Origin: Hymenobacter sedentarius
GTDB taxonomy: Bacteria > Bacteroidota > Bacteroidia > Cytophagales > Hymenobacteraceae
Assembly: GCF_001507645.1 (NCBI RefSeq)
Contig: NZ_CP013909.1
Span: 4,650,001-4,714,000 of the forward strand
Direction of reading: 5' to 3'
Length of the DNA stretch: 64,000 nucleotides
In this document: piece by piece, positions 15,392-23,850 of the stretch
How the letters are laid out: every line of letters starts with the position of its first letter
Numbering within the stretch: position 1 is the first letter of the stretch
Program-made: the position numbers and the translations under genes
Notes under the pieces: model-generated
What the model saw: the letters and a program-made list of their open reading frames with translations, nothing else
Told to the model about the DNA's origin: nothing
Database searches by the model: none

Positions 15392-18300
15392 ATGAACAAA
15401 CCCAACAAAGTTCTCATCCTCGGTTCCGGCGCGCTGAAAATTGGCGAAGCCGGGGAATTCGATTATTCCGGCTCGCAAGCCCTCAAGGCGTTGAAAGAGG
15501 AAGGCATCCGCACCATCCTCATCAACCCCAACATTGCCACCGTGCAGACGTCTGACAACATTGCCGACGACGTGTACTTCCTGCCCGTGACGCCCTTCTT
15601 CGTGGAGGAAGTCATCAAAAAGGAAAGGCCCGACGGCATTCTGGTTGCCTTCGGTGGCCAAACGGCGCTGAACTGCGCTGTGGCCCTGTACCGCGGTGGC
15701 GTGTTTGAGAAGTACAACGTGAAGGTGCTGGGCACGCCCGTGCAGTCCATCATCGACACCGAGGACCGGGATATTTTCAAGGAGAAGCTCGAGCAGATTG
15801 GCGTGCTTTCGGCCCGCAGCGTGGCCGTGACGACGATGGACGACGCGCTAGCGGCGGCCGAGAAAATCGGCTTCCCCATCATCGTGCGGGCGGCGTTTGC
15901 GCTGGGTGGCCTGGGCAGCGGCTTCGCCAATAACATGGACGAACTGCGGACCCTAGCCCAGAAATCCTTCACGACTTCCGACCAGATTCTGGTGGAAGAG
16001 TCGCTGAAAGGCTGGAAGGAAGTGGAGTACGAAGTAGTGCGTGACCAGTACGATAACTGCATCACGGTCTGCAACATGGAGAACTTCGACCCCATCGGCA
16101 TTCACACCGGCGAGAGCATCGTGGTGGCCCCGTCGCAGACGCTCAGCAACCGCGAGTACCACAAGCTGCGCACCATCGGCATCAAAACCATCCGCCATTT
16201 GGGCATCGTGGGCGAGTGCAACATTCAATACGCGCTGGACCCCGTTTCGGAAGACTACCGCGTGATTGAGGTGAATGCGCGCCTTTCCCGCTCCTCGGCA
16301 CTCGCTTCTAAAGCCACGGGTTACCCGCTGGCGTTTGTGGCGGCCAAGCTGAGCTTGGGCTACTCACTGTCGGAGCTAAAAAACAGCGTGACGCAGACCA
16401 CCTCGGCGTTTTTCGAGCCGGCCCTGGACTACGTGGTGGTAAAGCTGCCGCGTTGGGACCTGGGCAAGTTTGAGGGCGTGAACCGGCAAATTGGCAGCGC
16501 CATGAAAAGCGTGGGCGAGGTCATGGCCATCGGCAAATCCTTCGAGGAAGCCATCCAAAAGGGCCTGCGCATGCTAGACACCGGCAAGCGCGGTTTCGTG
16601 GCCAACAAACCTGAGAACATCGATGCCGCGACCATTGACAAGCTGCTTAGCGAGCCCAATGAGGAGCGCATCTTCGCCATCAACGACGCCTTTGAAGCCG
16701 GCTACACGCTGGAGCAAGTGCACGCCCTGACGCGCATTGACCATTGGTTTCTGCAGCGCCTGTACACCATTTTCCAGCTCAGCAACAAGCTCGCCGAAGG
16801 ACGCGCCAACGGCCTTGATGGCCTGGAAACTGGGCTGCTACGCGACCTTAAGAAATCCGGCTTCTCCGACCAGCAAATCGCGGTAAAGCTGCTGGGCGAA
16901 GGCGACGTAAAAGCCGATGAGTTGCTGGTGCGCGCCCGTCGCAAGGCGCTGGGTGTGCTGCCCGTCATCAAGCAGATTGACACGCTGGCGGCCGAATTCC
17001 CGGCCAAAACCAACTACCTCTACAGCACCTACCACGGCACCGAAAACGACCTGGAGCCCGAAACCAACAAGTCTGTCGTGGTGCTGGGCTCGGGCGTATA
17101 CCGCATCGGCAGCTCCGTGGAGTTCGACTGGTGTGGCGTGCAAGCCGTGCAAACCGCTGCCGAGGAAGGATACAAAACCATCATCATCAACTACAACCCC
17201 GAAACGGTCAGCACCGACTATGACATGAGCGACCGGCTCTACTTCGAGGAGTTAAGCTACGAGCGGGTGATGGACATCCTGGACTTTGAGCAGCCAACTG
17301 GCGTGATTCTCTCCACCGGCGGCCAGATTCCCAACAACCTGGCCACTCGCCTGGAAGAGGCCAACGCGCCCATTCTGGGCACCACCGCGGCCAGCATCGA
17401 CCAGGCTGAGAACCGCCACAAGTTTTCCAGCATTATGGACGAGTTGGGCATCGCCCAACCCCGCTGGAAAGAGCTGACTTCGCTGAACGCCATGTTCGAC
17501 TTCGTAAAAGAAGTAGGTTTCCCGGTGCTCATCCGGCCTTCCTACGTACTGTCGGGCGCGGCCATGAACGTGGTTTCCAACAACTTTGAGCTGGAGGAAT
17601 TCCTGAAAGCCGCCAAGGAAGTGAGCGACGAATACCCCGTGGTCGTTTCAGAATTCATTCAGGAAGCCAAGGAAATCGAGCTGGACGCGGTAGCCGACCA
17701 CGGCGAAATCGTTAGCTATGCCATTTCCGAGCACGTGGAGTTTGCCGGCGTGCACTCCGGCGACGCCACCATGTACTACCCGCCCCAACGGGTGTACGTG
17801 GGCACCATCCGTAAGCTGAAAATCATCGCCGAAAAGATTGCCAAGCGCTACGAAATCAGCGGCCCGTTCAACATCCAGTTCCTGGAGAAAAACGGCCAAA
17901 TCCGTGTGATTGAGTGCAACATCCGGGCCTCGCGCAGCTACCCGTTCGTGTCGAAAGTATCGGGCAACAACCTCATCAAAAAAGCTACCCAGGTACTATT
18001 AGGCAAGAAAGTAGCGCGCGACGAAAGCGAGCGGGTCTACGACCTGCCCTTCGTGGGCGTGAAGGCCCCGCAGTTCTCCTTCACCCGCCTGCCCGGCGCC
18101 GACCCGGTGCTGCGCGTCGATATGGTGAGCACCGGCGAAGTCGGCTGTCTGGGCGACACCGCCGAGGAAGCCTTGCTGAAATCAATGCTGAGCGTGGGCT
18201 ACAAAATCCCGCAGAAATCGGTGCTCATTTCCGGCGGCCCCATCATCTCCAAAGTGGCTCTGCTCGCGCCCACCGAGATGCTCGTGAAAAAAGGCTACAC

Positions 18301-18622
18301 CATTTACGCCACGCAAGGCACGCACCGCTTCTTTGCCGAAAACGGCGTACCCAGCAGCCTAGTCTACTGGCCTGATGAGCTGCAGGAGCCCAACGTGCTG
18401 ACCTATCTGAAGGAGAAGAAAATCGACCTGGTCATCAACATCCCCAAAAACCTCTCGAAAGGCGAGTTGGACAACGACTATAAAATCCGCCGCACGGCCG
18501 TAGACTTTGGGGTTCCGCTGCTGACCAATGCGCGGCTGGCGAAGGCGTTTATCCAGGCCTTCTGCACGCTGGAGATGAAGGACTTGAAGATCAAGAGCTG
18601 GAACGAGTATAAGGCGATGTAA
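15392..18622 (+). CDS. carB: Carbamoyl-phosphate synthase large subunit
   Basis: Makes carbamoyl phosphate from bicarbonate, ammonia and two ATP. The 1076-residue protein is full length: first ATP-grasp half (about 1-400), oligomerisation domain (about 400-550), second ATP-grasp half (about 550-935) and an allosteric MGS-like domain at the C terminus (ISGGPIISKVALLAPTEML onward). The start at ATG 15392 (MNKPNKVLILGSGALKIG) fits the family; an in-frame GTG at 15362 would add ten residues. It is separated from carA by the AT-rich ORF. Confidence 0.97.
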   Translation: MNKPNKVLILGSGALKIGEAGEFDYSGSQALKALKEEGIRTILINPNIATVQTSDNIADDVYFLPVTPFFVEEVIKKERPDGILVAFGGQTALNCAVALYRGGVFEKYNVKVLGTPVQSIIDTEDRDIFKEKLEQIGVLSARSVAVTTMDDALAAAEKIGFPIIVRAAFALGGLGSGFANNMDELRTLAQKSFTTSDQILVEESLKGWKEVEYEVVRDQYDNCITVCNMENFDPIGIHTGESIVVAPSQTLSNREYHKLRTIGIKTIRHLGIVGECNIQYALDPVSEDYRVIEVNARLSRSSALASKATGYPLAFVAAKLSLGYSLSELKNSVTQTTSAFFEPALDYVVVKLPRWDLGKFEGVNRQIGSAMKSVGEVMAIGKSFEEAIQKGLRMLDTGKRGFVANKPENIDAATIDKLLSEPNEERIFAINDAFEAGYTLEQVHALTRIDHWFLQRLYTIFQLSNKLAEGRANGLDGLETGLLRDLKKSGFSDQQIAVKLLGEGDVKADELLVRARRKALGVLPVIKQIDTLAAEFPAKTNYLYSTYHGTENDLEPETNKSVVVLGSGVYRIGSSVEFDWCGVQAVQTAAEEGYKTIIINYNPETVSTDYDMSDRLYFEELSYERVMDILDFEQPTGVILSTGGQIPNNLATRLEEANAPILGTTAASIDQAENRHKFSSIMDELGIAQPRWKELTSLNAMFDFVKEVGFPVLIRPSYVLSGAAMNVVSNNFELEEFLKAAKEVSDEYPVVVSEFIQEAKEIELDAVADHGEIVSYAISEHVEFAGVHSGDATMYYPPQRVYVGTIRKLKIIAEKIAKRYEISGPFNIQFLEKNGQIRVIECNIRASRSYPFVSKVSGNNLIKKATQVLLGKKVARDESERVYDLPFVGVKAPQFSFTRLPGADPVLRVDMVSTGEVGCLGDTAEEALLKSMLSVGYKIPQKSVLISGGPIISKVALLAPTEMLVKKGYTIYATQGTHRFFAENGVPSSLVYWPDELQEPNVLTYLKEKKIDLVINIPKNLSKGELDNDYKIRRTAVDFGVPLLTNARLAKAFIQAFCTLEMKDLKIKSWNEYKAM

Positions 18623-18641
18623 ACTGGCTAACTCGAATTAA

Positions 18642-18680
18642 AAGAACGTCATGCTGAACTAGTCGAAGCATGGCGTTCTT
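18642..18680. repeat. Hairpin repeat between carB and argF'
   Basis: AAGAACGTCATGCT (18642-18655) pairs with AGCATGGCGTTCTT (18667-18680) with one G-T mismatch and an 11-nt loop. It fills the short carB-argF' gap and is followed by GTTTT. From memory it resembles dispersed CGTCATGCTGA-type intergenic repeats of Hymenobacter genomes; not verified. Confidence 0.6.
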
Positions 18681-18703
18681 GTTTTACCACCTGACACCAG
18701 CCC

Positions 18704-19648
18704 ATGAAAAACTTCACCTCTTTCGCCGATGCTGGCGACTACAAAGCCCTGTTGCAGCAAGCCCTGAAAATCAAGGCCAATCCCTACGGCTTCCAGCACG
18801 TCGGCAAGAATAAAACCGTCGGCCTCATCTTCTTTAACCCCAGCCTGCGCACCCGCCTCAGTTCGGTGAAGGCAGCCTACAACCTGGGCGCCCAGGCCTG
18901 GGTGCTCAACGCCGGCGCCGACTCCTGGACCCTGGAAATGGCCGACGGGGCGGTGATGAACGGCGGCACCCAGGAGCACATCAAGGACGCCATCGCAGTG
19001 ATGAGCCAGTACTGCGACGTGCTCGGCGTGCGCACCTTCCCCACCCTCAAAGACCGCGACGAGGATTACCAGGAAGTCGTGTTCAATAAGATTCTACAAT
19101 ACGCCACCGTGCCCGTCATCAGCCTGGAAAGCGCGACCCTACATCCCCTGCAGTCGTTTGCTGACCTCATCACGGTGGCCGAAACCAAGCAGAAGGAGCG
19201 CGTGAAAGTGGTCCTCACCTGGGCCCCGCACGTGCGCGCCCTGCCCCAGTGCGTGCCCAATTCCTTCTGCGACTGGTTTTCGGAAATCGACTGGGTGGAT
19301 TTCGTCATTACCCACCCCGAAGGCTACGAGTTGGACCCCAAGTTCACAAAAGGAGCCCGCATCGAATACGACCAGCGCAAAGCCCTAGAAGGAGCCGACT
19401 ACGTGCAGGCCAAGAACTGGAGCAGCTACCAGCAATACGGCCAGTTGCTCCAGAACGACCCCGCGTGGATGCTCACACCCCGGCACATGGCTTACACCAA
19501 CGACGCCAAATTCCTACACTGCCTGCCCGTGCGCCGCAACGTGGAAGTCTCCGACGCCGTGCTCGACGCGCCGGGCTCGCTCATCATCCAGGAAGCCGGC
19601 AACCGCACCATTTCCATGCAAACTGTGCTGCACGAGCTGCTAAAGTAG
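18704..19648 (+). CDS. argF': N-acylornithine carbamoyltransferase (acetyl- or succinyl-ornithine type)
   Basis: Transfers the carbamoyl group to N-acyl-ornithine, giving N-acylcitrulline. The 314-residue protein has the carbamoyl-phosphate motif SLRTR (47-51), HPLQSFADL, HPEGYELDPKF and HCLPVRRN, and aligns throughout with the Bacteroides fragilis succinylornithine enzyme as I recall it. In that family residue 90 (Pro in the succinyl enzyme, Glu in the Xanthomonas acetyl enzyme) sets the substrate; here GGTQEH places Gln at position 90. The acyl group is therefore undecided. It is the last gene of the rightward operon and is followed by a terminator. Confidence 0.93.
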   Translation: MKNFTSFADAGDYKALLQQALKIKANPYGFQHVGKNKTVGLIFFNPSLRTRLSSVKAAYNLGAQAWVLNAGADSWTLEMADGAVMNGGTQEHIKDAIAVMSQYCDVLGVRTFPTLKDRDEDYQEVVFNKILQYATVPVISLESATLHPLQSFADLITVAETKQKERVKVVLTWAPHVRALPQCVPNSFCDWFSEIDWVDFVITHPEGYELDPKFTKGARIEYDQRKALEGADYVQAKNWSSYQQYGQLLQNDPAWMLTPRHMAYTNDAKFLHCLPVRRNVEVSDAVLDAPGSLIIQEAGNRTISMQTVLHELLK

Positions 19649-19666
19649 CCACCTACATGCCTTTGA

Positions 19667-19709
19667 ATATAAAAGCTCCTCCAATTCAGATTTGGCGGGG
19701 CTTTTATAT
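19667..19709 (+). terminator. Terminator of the arginine operon
   Basis: ATATAAAAGC (19667-19676) pairs with GCTTTTATAT (19700-19709), extended inward by CC/GG pairs, 18 bp after the argF' stop. Confidence 0.7.
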
Positions 19710-19863
19710 CCTAGTGCTTCCGATTGGAAAGATATGCCCAGTCCAATTTCGCTTTAGCTTCCAGTTCCCTCCATTGTCATCGCATGCGGAGTACTGGTTT
19801 CAGTAGCAGAATACTGAAATCCTGCTTCGCAAGTGCCGCAGCTCGGGCTGGAGCAACCCAAAG

Positions 19864-19899
19864 AAAAAGGCCCTCCCTGTTTCCAGAGAGGGCCTTTTT
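19864..19899. terminator. Terminator downstream of tRNA-Lys
   Basis: GGCCCTC (19869-19875) pairs with GAGGGCC (19888-19894), flanked by A-run and T-run, so it can act in both directions. On the minus strand it starts 5 bp past the tRNA 3' end. Confidence 0.8.
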
Positions 19900-19903
19900 G
19901 CTG

Positions 19904-19976
19904 TGATCCCGCTGGGATTCGAACCCAGGACCCATACATTAAAAGTGTATTGCTCTACCAGCTGAGCTACAGAATC
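19904..19976 (-). tRNA. tRNA-Lys (anticodon TTT)
   Basis: A 73-nt cloverleaf on the minus strand. The acceptor GATTCTG pairs with CGGGATC (two G-U pairs), discriminator A; D-arm GCTC...GAGC; anticodon stem ATACA/TGTAT with loop CTTTTAA (anticodon TTT); T-arm CTGGG-TTCGAAT-CCCAG. The 3' CCA is not encoded. A terminator follows directly. Confidence 0.95.
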
Positions 19977-20051
19977 AGTACCTTTCACTTCACAAGGGCG
20001 TTACCCTGTTTGTGGGCACAAAAGTACAAGCACGTCCGGAACTACACAACC

Positions 20052-20819
20052 TTGATTCAAAAAAAAGTCTCTTTTCTTTCTGTGCGGCCGCTTTTACTCG
20101 GATTAATCCTCCTGCCTCTCTGGGCATTGGGTGCAAATCCACCCGAAAATAAATTCACAAAAAAACATGCTTCGAACCCGACGGAGGCGCTGCAGCAGGC
20201 CGATTCGTTGTTCGCGGCCGGCGAATACGCGGCGTCTGTGCCCGCTTTTAGGCAACAAGTTTGGCAGGAGCGGCGGGCATCGTCGGAATTGCTGCTGAAG
20301 CTGGCGTATGCCCAGCAGCAACTGGGCCACTACCCAGCCGCCCTGCTCTACCTGAGCTTGGCCCAGGCCCGGGAGCCCCGCGTGCGCACCTGGCGGCAGT
20401 TGGCTACGCTGGCGGCCCAACACCGGCTGGTGGGCTACCCGGCCACATGGCAGCAGGAACTGCGGGTGCAAGCCCAGCGCTACTACTACCCCGGCTTGCA
20501 GGCACTGCTGGCTGGGGCGGTGGTGGGCGCCATCTGGCTGCTGTGGCGCCGGAGCCGACGCACAGCCTGGCTGAGCTACGCGGCTTGTGTGGGGCTGGTG
20601 GGCATTTACCTGCATTTTCTGCGGCCGAAGCCGGCGGGGCTGGTGGCGCGGGCCGGCACGGTACTCATGGCCGGGCCAAGTGCGGGCGCCGCGTGGCTGA
20701 GTACCGCCGCCATCGGCGACCGCCTGCTGGTGCTGGGCCGGCAGGATATTTGGTATCGGGTACGGTGGCAGCAGCGGGAAGCATATGTGCGGGAGGCCGA
20801 TTTGCTCTTGGTGGAGTGA
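20052..20819 (+). CDS. TPR-membrane-SH3 protein, BatE-like
   Basis: About 255 residues: a signal or membrane segment near the N terminus (VRPLLLGLILLPLWALGA), TPR-like helices (PTEALQQADSLFAAGEYAASVPAF, then LKLAYAQQQLGHYPAALLYLS), two transmembrane helices around residues 145-190 and a C-terminal bacterial SH3 domain (about 200-255). This order matches BatE of Bacteroidetes aerotolerance operons, but no batA-D genes are near. There is no suitable ATG; TTG 20052 or GTG 20082 are the candidates. The frame stays open upstream through the antisense of the tRNA, which is an artefact. Confidence 0.65.
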   Translation: MIQKKVSFLSVRPLLLGLILLPLWALGANPPENKFTKKHASNPTEALQQADSLFAAGEYAASVPAFRQQVWQERRASSELLLKLAYAQQQLGHYPAALLYLSLAQAREPRVRTWRQLATLAAQHRLVGYPATWQQELRVQAQRYYYPGLQALLAGAVVGAIWLLWRRSRRTAWLSYAACVGLVGIYLHFLRPKPAGLVARAGTVLMAGPSAGAAWLSTAAIGDRLLVLGRQDIWYRVRWQQREAYVREADLLLVE

Positions 20820-20887
20820 CTTTGAAAAGCAAGCGCCATTATTGAGCTACCCAGCCAGCGGTGCTGCGGTTACCCCATGGCCTCCCC

Positions 20888-20896
20888 TACCTTTGT
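20888..20896 (+). promoter_or_regulatory. -7 element TACCTTTGT abutting the MOSC gene start
   Basis: An exact TAnnTTTGY match ends 3 nt before ATG 20900, so the transcript would start in or next to the start codon. No TTG is seen about 20 bp upstream. Confidence 0.5.
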
Positions 20897-20899
20897 GCC

Positions 20900-21724
20900 A
20901 TGTCCGACGCGCTAACCCTGACCGGCCTCTATCTGTACCCCGTGAAATCCCTGGGGGGCTACGCCGTGCCCGAAGCCGACGTAACGGCCCGCGGCTTGCG
21001 GTACGACCGCCGCTGGCTGCTGGTGGACGAACGCAACCGCTTTATGACCCAGCGGCAGCAGCCGGAGCTGGCGTTGCTAACCGTGGCGCCTGCTTATAAT
21101 GGCTTCCTCATCAGCCACCGCCAGCGGCCCGACTTGCTGCCCTTGTTTGTGCCATTTGAGGCCACGCCCGAGCGCACGCTGTTCGTGACCATTTGGGACG
21201 ACATGGCCTGGGCCTGGCGCGCCACGCCCGAAGCCGACGAGTGGATGGCCGAGGCCCTGGGCCGCCCCTGCCGGCTGGTGTACATGTCCGACATGGTGCG
21301 CCGCGACGTGGAGCCCGACTTCAACCCCGAAGGCCAACTGGTGAGCTTCGCCGATGCCTACCCCTTTGTGCTCATCGGCGAGGCTGCCCTGGCCGATTTG
21401 AACGCCCGCCTTGCCCAGCCAGTGCCCATGAACCGCTTCCGGCCCAACCTCGTGTTTGGGGGCGGCGTGGCGTACGAAGACGATAATTGGGCTGATTTTC
21501 ATATTGGCACCGTGCCTTTCCGGGCTGTGCGCGGGTGCGGTCGCTGCGTGCTCACCACCATCGACCAGCAAACCGCCATCAAAAACCCCGTGGGCGACCC
21601 GCTGCGCACCCTGTTCACCTACCGCCAGGTGGATAACAACGCCATGTTTGGCCAAAACGTGACCGGGTATGGTTCCGGCCGCCTGCGGGTAGGCGACGCG
21701 CTAACGGTGCTCAGCTACAAGTAA
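20900..21724 (+). CDS. MOSC domain-containing protein
   Basis: A 274-residue protein with an N-terminal MOSC beta-barrel (LYLYPVKSLGGYAV, GLRYDRRWLLVDERNRFMTQRQ) and a C-terminal MOSC domain carrying GCGRCVLTTID, whose second Cys is the conserved molybdenum-sulfur-binding residue. The family includes YcbX/mARC-type molybdenum-cofactor enzymes that reduce N-hydroxylated compounds, usually with an electron-transfer partner. No [2Fe-2S] domain is attached. The ATG at 20900 was chosen because it directly follows a -7 element; an upstream in-frame start would read through that element. Confidence 0.88.
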   Translation: MSDALTLTGLYLYPVKSLGGYAVPEADVTARGLRYDRRWLLVDERNRFMTQRQQPELALLTVAPAYNGFLISHRQRPDLLPLFVPFEATPERTLFVTIWDDMAWAWRATPEADEWMAEALGRPCRLVYMSDMVRRDVEPDFNPEGQLVSFADAYPFVLIGEAALADLNARLAQPVPMNRFRPNLVFGGGVAYEDDNWADFHIGTVPFRAVRGCGRCVLTTIDQQTAIKNPVGDPLRTLFTYRQVDNNAMFGQNVTGYGSGRLRVGDALTVLSYK

Positions 21725-21810
21725 TCCCTGCTGTGCTGGCGCATGCGGCTATGCACGCGCCCGGCCAAGGGGAGCCGCAACTCTGGCAGCGGCAGTAGCG
21801 TTCTGTTTTT

Positions 21811-21833
21811 CCGGGTTCCACGCCCGGCTTTTT
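21811..21833 (+). terminator. Terminator of the MOSC gene, abutting the next start codon
   Basis: CCGGG (21811-21815) pairs with CCCGG (21823-21827) followed by CTTTTT. It ends 1 nt before the ATG of the DUF2461 gene at 21835. Confidence 0.55.
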
Positions 21834-21834
21834 A

Positions 21835-22518
21835 ATGGAACTGGACTTTCTGCTCGACTTTCTGGCCCAACTCGCGGCCAACAACACCACGGCCTGGATG
21901 GCGGACCACCGCCCCGCCTACCTGCGGGCCCGCGCCGCCTGCACCGAACTAGTGCGCCAGGTACTGGCCCAGGCCGCTGCCACCGACCCCGACCTAGTGG
22001 GCCTGACCACGGCTGATGTTATGTTTCGGCTGCATAAGAACGACCGCGCCCACCGCGACCCCGAGCCTTACAAGCGCCGCATGGGCGCGGGGCTGAAGCT
22101 CGGCGGCCGCCACGCGCCGCGGGCGGGGTATTTCCTGGCCATTCAGCCCGGTGGGCGGAGCTGGCTGGGGGCCGGCACTTTCCACCCTACCCCAGCCATG
22201 CTGGCGGCCATCCGGCAGGAGATTCATTACAACGGCGCCGAATTTCACCGGCTGCGGCAGGCGCCGCCCCTGGTGCAGTACTTTCCGGAAGGAGTGGTCA
22301 CCACGGGGCCTCAGCTCACCCGGCCGCCGCGCGGCTACTCGGCCGACGACCCGGACCTAGCCTGGCTGCGGCTCAAGACCTACGGGGTGGGCCGCTTTTA
22401 TTCCGATGCCGAAGTGATAGCGCCAGATTTTGTGGCCAACGTGTTAGCAGGCATTGCCGCGGCCCGGCCCTTAGTCGACTTTTTCAATGAAGCCCTGCCA
22501 ATTGCTGAACTTCAATAG
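21835..22518 (+). CDS. DUF2461 family protein
   Basis: A 227-residue protein of the DUF2461 family, whose function is unknown. Family-like segments are the start FLLDFLAQLAANNTTAWMADHRPAY, FRLHKNDRAHRDPEPYKRRMG and GYFLAIQPGGRSWLGAGTFHP, then KTYGVGRFYSDAEV. Length is normal for the family. It starts right after a terminator-like hairpin of the MOSC gene, so its own promoter would have to lie within that gene. It ends in a strong shared terminator. Confidence 0.82.
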   Translation: MELDFLLDFLAQLAANNTTAWMADHRPAYLRARAACTELVRQVLAQAAATDPDLVGLTTADVMFRLHKNDRAHRDPEPYKRRMGAGLKLGGRHAPRAGYFLAIQPGGRSWLGAGTFHPTPAMLAAIRQEIHYNGAEFHRLRQAPPLVQYFPEGVVTTGPQLTRPPRGYSADDPDLAWLRLKTYGVGRFYSDAEVIAPDFVANVLAGIAAARPLVDFFNEALPIAELQ

Positions 22519-22523
22519 GCAAT

Positions 22524-22590
22524 AGCTCAATTTCACGACAAAGCCCCGCTATCGAAAATCGACGGCGGGGCTTTGTCGTGAAATTGAGCT
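22524..22590. terminator. Bidirectional terminator with a 26-bp perfect stem
   Basis: Arms 22524-22549 and 22565-22590 are perfect reverse complements with a 15-nt loop. It lies between the converging DUF2461 gene and the deoxynucleoside kinase gene. Confidence 0.85.
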
Positions 22591-22623
22591 GATTTCCGGC
22601 AGCAGTTGTGCCAGGGCCTCCGG

Positions 22624-23247
22624 CTAGAACAGGCCGAAGAGCGTGTTATTTATCTTGTCGATGATGGTGCCGAGGTCTTCGGGGTTGCGCACGTAGTCGA
22701 GCTCGCTCACGTCCACGATGAGGTGGCGGCCGGCACAGTAGGTGCCAATCCACTTCTCGTAGTGCTCGTTGAGGTTTTTGAGGTACTCGATGCTGATGGT
22801 GTTCTCGTAGTCGCGGCCGCGCTTCTCAATCTGGCTGATGAGCTTGGGCAGGTCGGCGCGCAGGTAGAGCACCAAATCGGGCGGTGCCACCAGGTCCACC
22901 ATCGACTCAAACAACGCATAGTAGTTGTTATAGTCGCGCGTTTCGAGCAGGCCCGATTCGTGCAGGTTGGCCGCGAAGATGTGGGCGTCTTCGTAGATGG
23001 TGCGGTCCTGAATGATGCCTTTGCCGGCCTTCTGCAGCTCTTTGATGCGCTGGGTCTGGCGGAAGCGGCCGTTGAGAAAATACACCTGGAGGTGGAACGC
23101 CCAGCGGGGCATGTCGTGGTAAAAATCCTTCAGGTAAGGATTGTCGTCCACGTCTTCCAAAAATACTTCCCAGCGAAAATGCTGGGCCAACTTATGGGCC
23201 AGCGTGGTTTTACCGGCCCCAATGTTGCCGACGATGGCAATGTGCAT
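22624..23247 (-). CDS. Deoxynucleoside kinase (deoxyadenosine/deoxyguanosine kinase type)
   Basis: A 207-residue P-loop kinase that salvages deoxynucleosides to monophosphates in the cytoplasm. It has the Walker A motif GNIGAGKT (7-14), LEDVDDNPYLKDFY, the DRTIYED motif (about 81-87; the DR[ST] catalytic/base signature) and the lid Arg region IEKRGRDYE. Length and order match the dAK/dGK family. A good promoter with TACCTTTGG lies 38-46 bp upstream. Confidence 0.9.
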   Translation of the reverse strand: MHIAIVGNIGAGKTTLAHKLAQHFRWEVFLEDVDDNPYLKDFYHDMPRWAFHLQVYFLNGRFRQTQRIKELQKAGKGIIQDRTIYEDAHIFAANLHESGLLETRDYNNYYALFESMVDLVAPPDLVLYLRADLPKLISQIEKRGRDYENTISIEYLKNLNEHYEKWIGTYCAGRHLIVDVSELDYVRNPEDLGTIIDKINNTLFGLF

Positions 23248-23284
23248 GCGCTACGAACGAAAAAGACGAGAAAAAAGCAGAACC

Positions 23285-23313
23285 CCAAAGGTAGCAGCGC
23301 GATTGAAAACCAA
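23285..23313 (-). promoter_or_regulatory. Promoter of the deoxynucleoside kinase gene
   Basis: On the minus strand, TTG (complement of 23311-23313) and TACCTTTGG (complement of 23285-23293) are 17 bp apart. The expected start is near 23278, giving a leader of about 30 nt. Confidence 0.6.
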
Positions 23314-23372
23314 CATATTTATTAAGCGTCAGCTATATTGGGGTAACTCCTCTATATCTACTTGCTGCTGCC

Positions 23373-23843
23373 ATGTCCTCTACCCGTCCAACCCAGCTGC
23401 TTGCCCTCGAAGATGGCCACGGGGCTCCCTTGGCCGAATACCTGTATTATCCCGCCGATAAGTTGCTGTACGTGCGCTGGCACGGGCACCTTACTGGCGC
23501 CGAGGTGGTGCGCGGCGTGCAGCAGGGCGGCCAATGGCGCAACCAGCTCGACTACTCCTACATCCTGAACGACAAAAGCGACACCGGCGGCGACTGGAGC
23601 GAGGCCCTGCCCTGGCTGCAGTACGAGTGGCTGCCGCTGGCCGTGAGTGCCGGCGTGAAGGCCATGGCGTACGTGTTTTCGCCCGACCGGGAAAACCAGT
23701 TCGCCACCCAGACGTTTGTAGCGGCGCTGCGGCCCCACATGGCCATTGAGCTATTTGAGAACGTGGACGTGGCCCTGGCGTGGCTACACCAGCAAAAACG
23801 CCTCTCGGACAGCGCCTCGGCGGCGCTGCCCGCGGCGCAGTAG
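23373..23843 (+). CDS. Hypothetical protein, SpoIIAA/STAS-like
   Basis: A 156-residue cytoplasmic protein with alternating beta strands and helices: YPADKLLYVRWHGHLTGAEV, then a middle strand DYSYILNDKSDTGGDW, and an AMAYVFSPD strand followed by helices. The pattern resembles the single-domain STAS-like proteins common in Hymenobacter and relatives, whose role is unknown. It is divergent from the deoxynucleoside kinase gene and ends 7 bp before the tail of the next gene. Confidence 0.65.
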   Translation: MSSTRPTQLLALEDGHGAPLAEYLYYPADKLLYVRWHGHLTGAEVVRGVQQGGQWRNQLDYSYILNDKSDTGGDWSEALPWLQYEWLPLAVSAGVKAMAYVFSPDRENQFATQTFVAALRPHMAIELFENVDVALAWLHQQKRLSDSASAALPAAQ

Positions 23844-23850
23844 CGCGGCG

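Noticed and set aside
19833..20051. N-terminal extension of the BatE-like frame, encoding a GIRTQDPYIKS-like stretch
   Set aside because: It is the antisense translation of tRNA-Lys and its terminator, a well-known annotation artefact; the real start must lie downstream.
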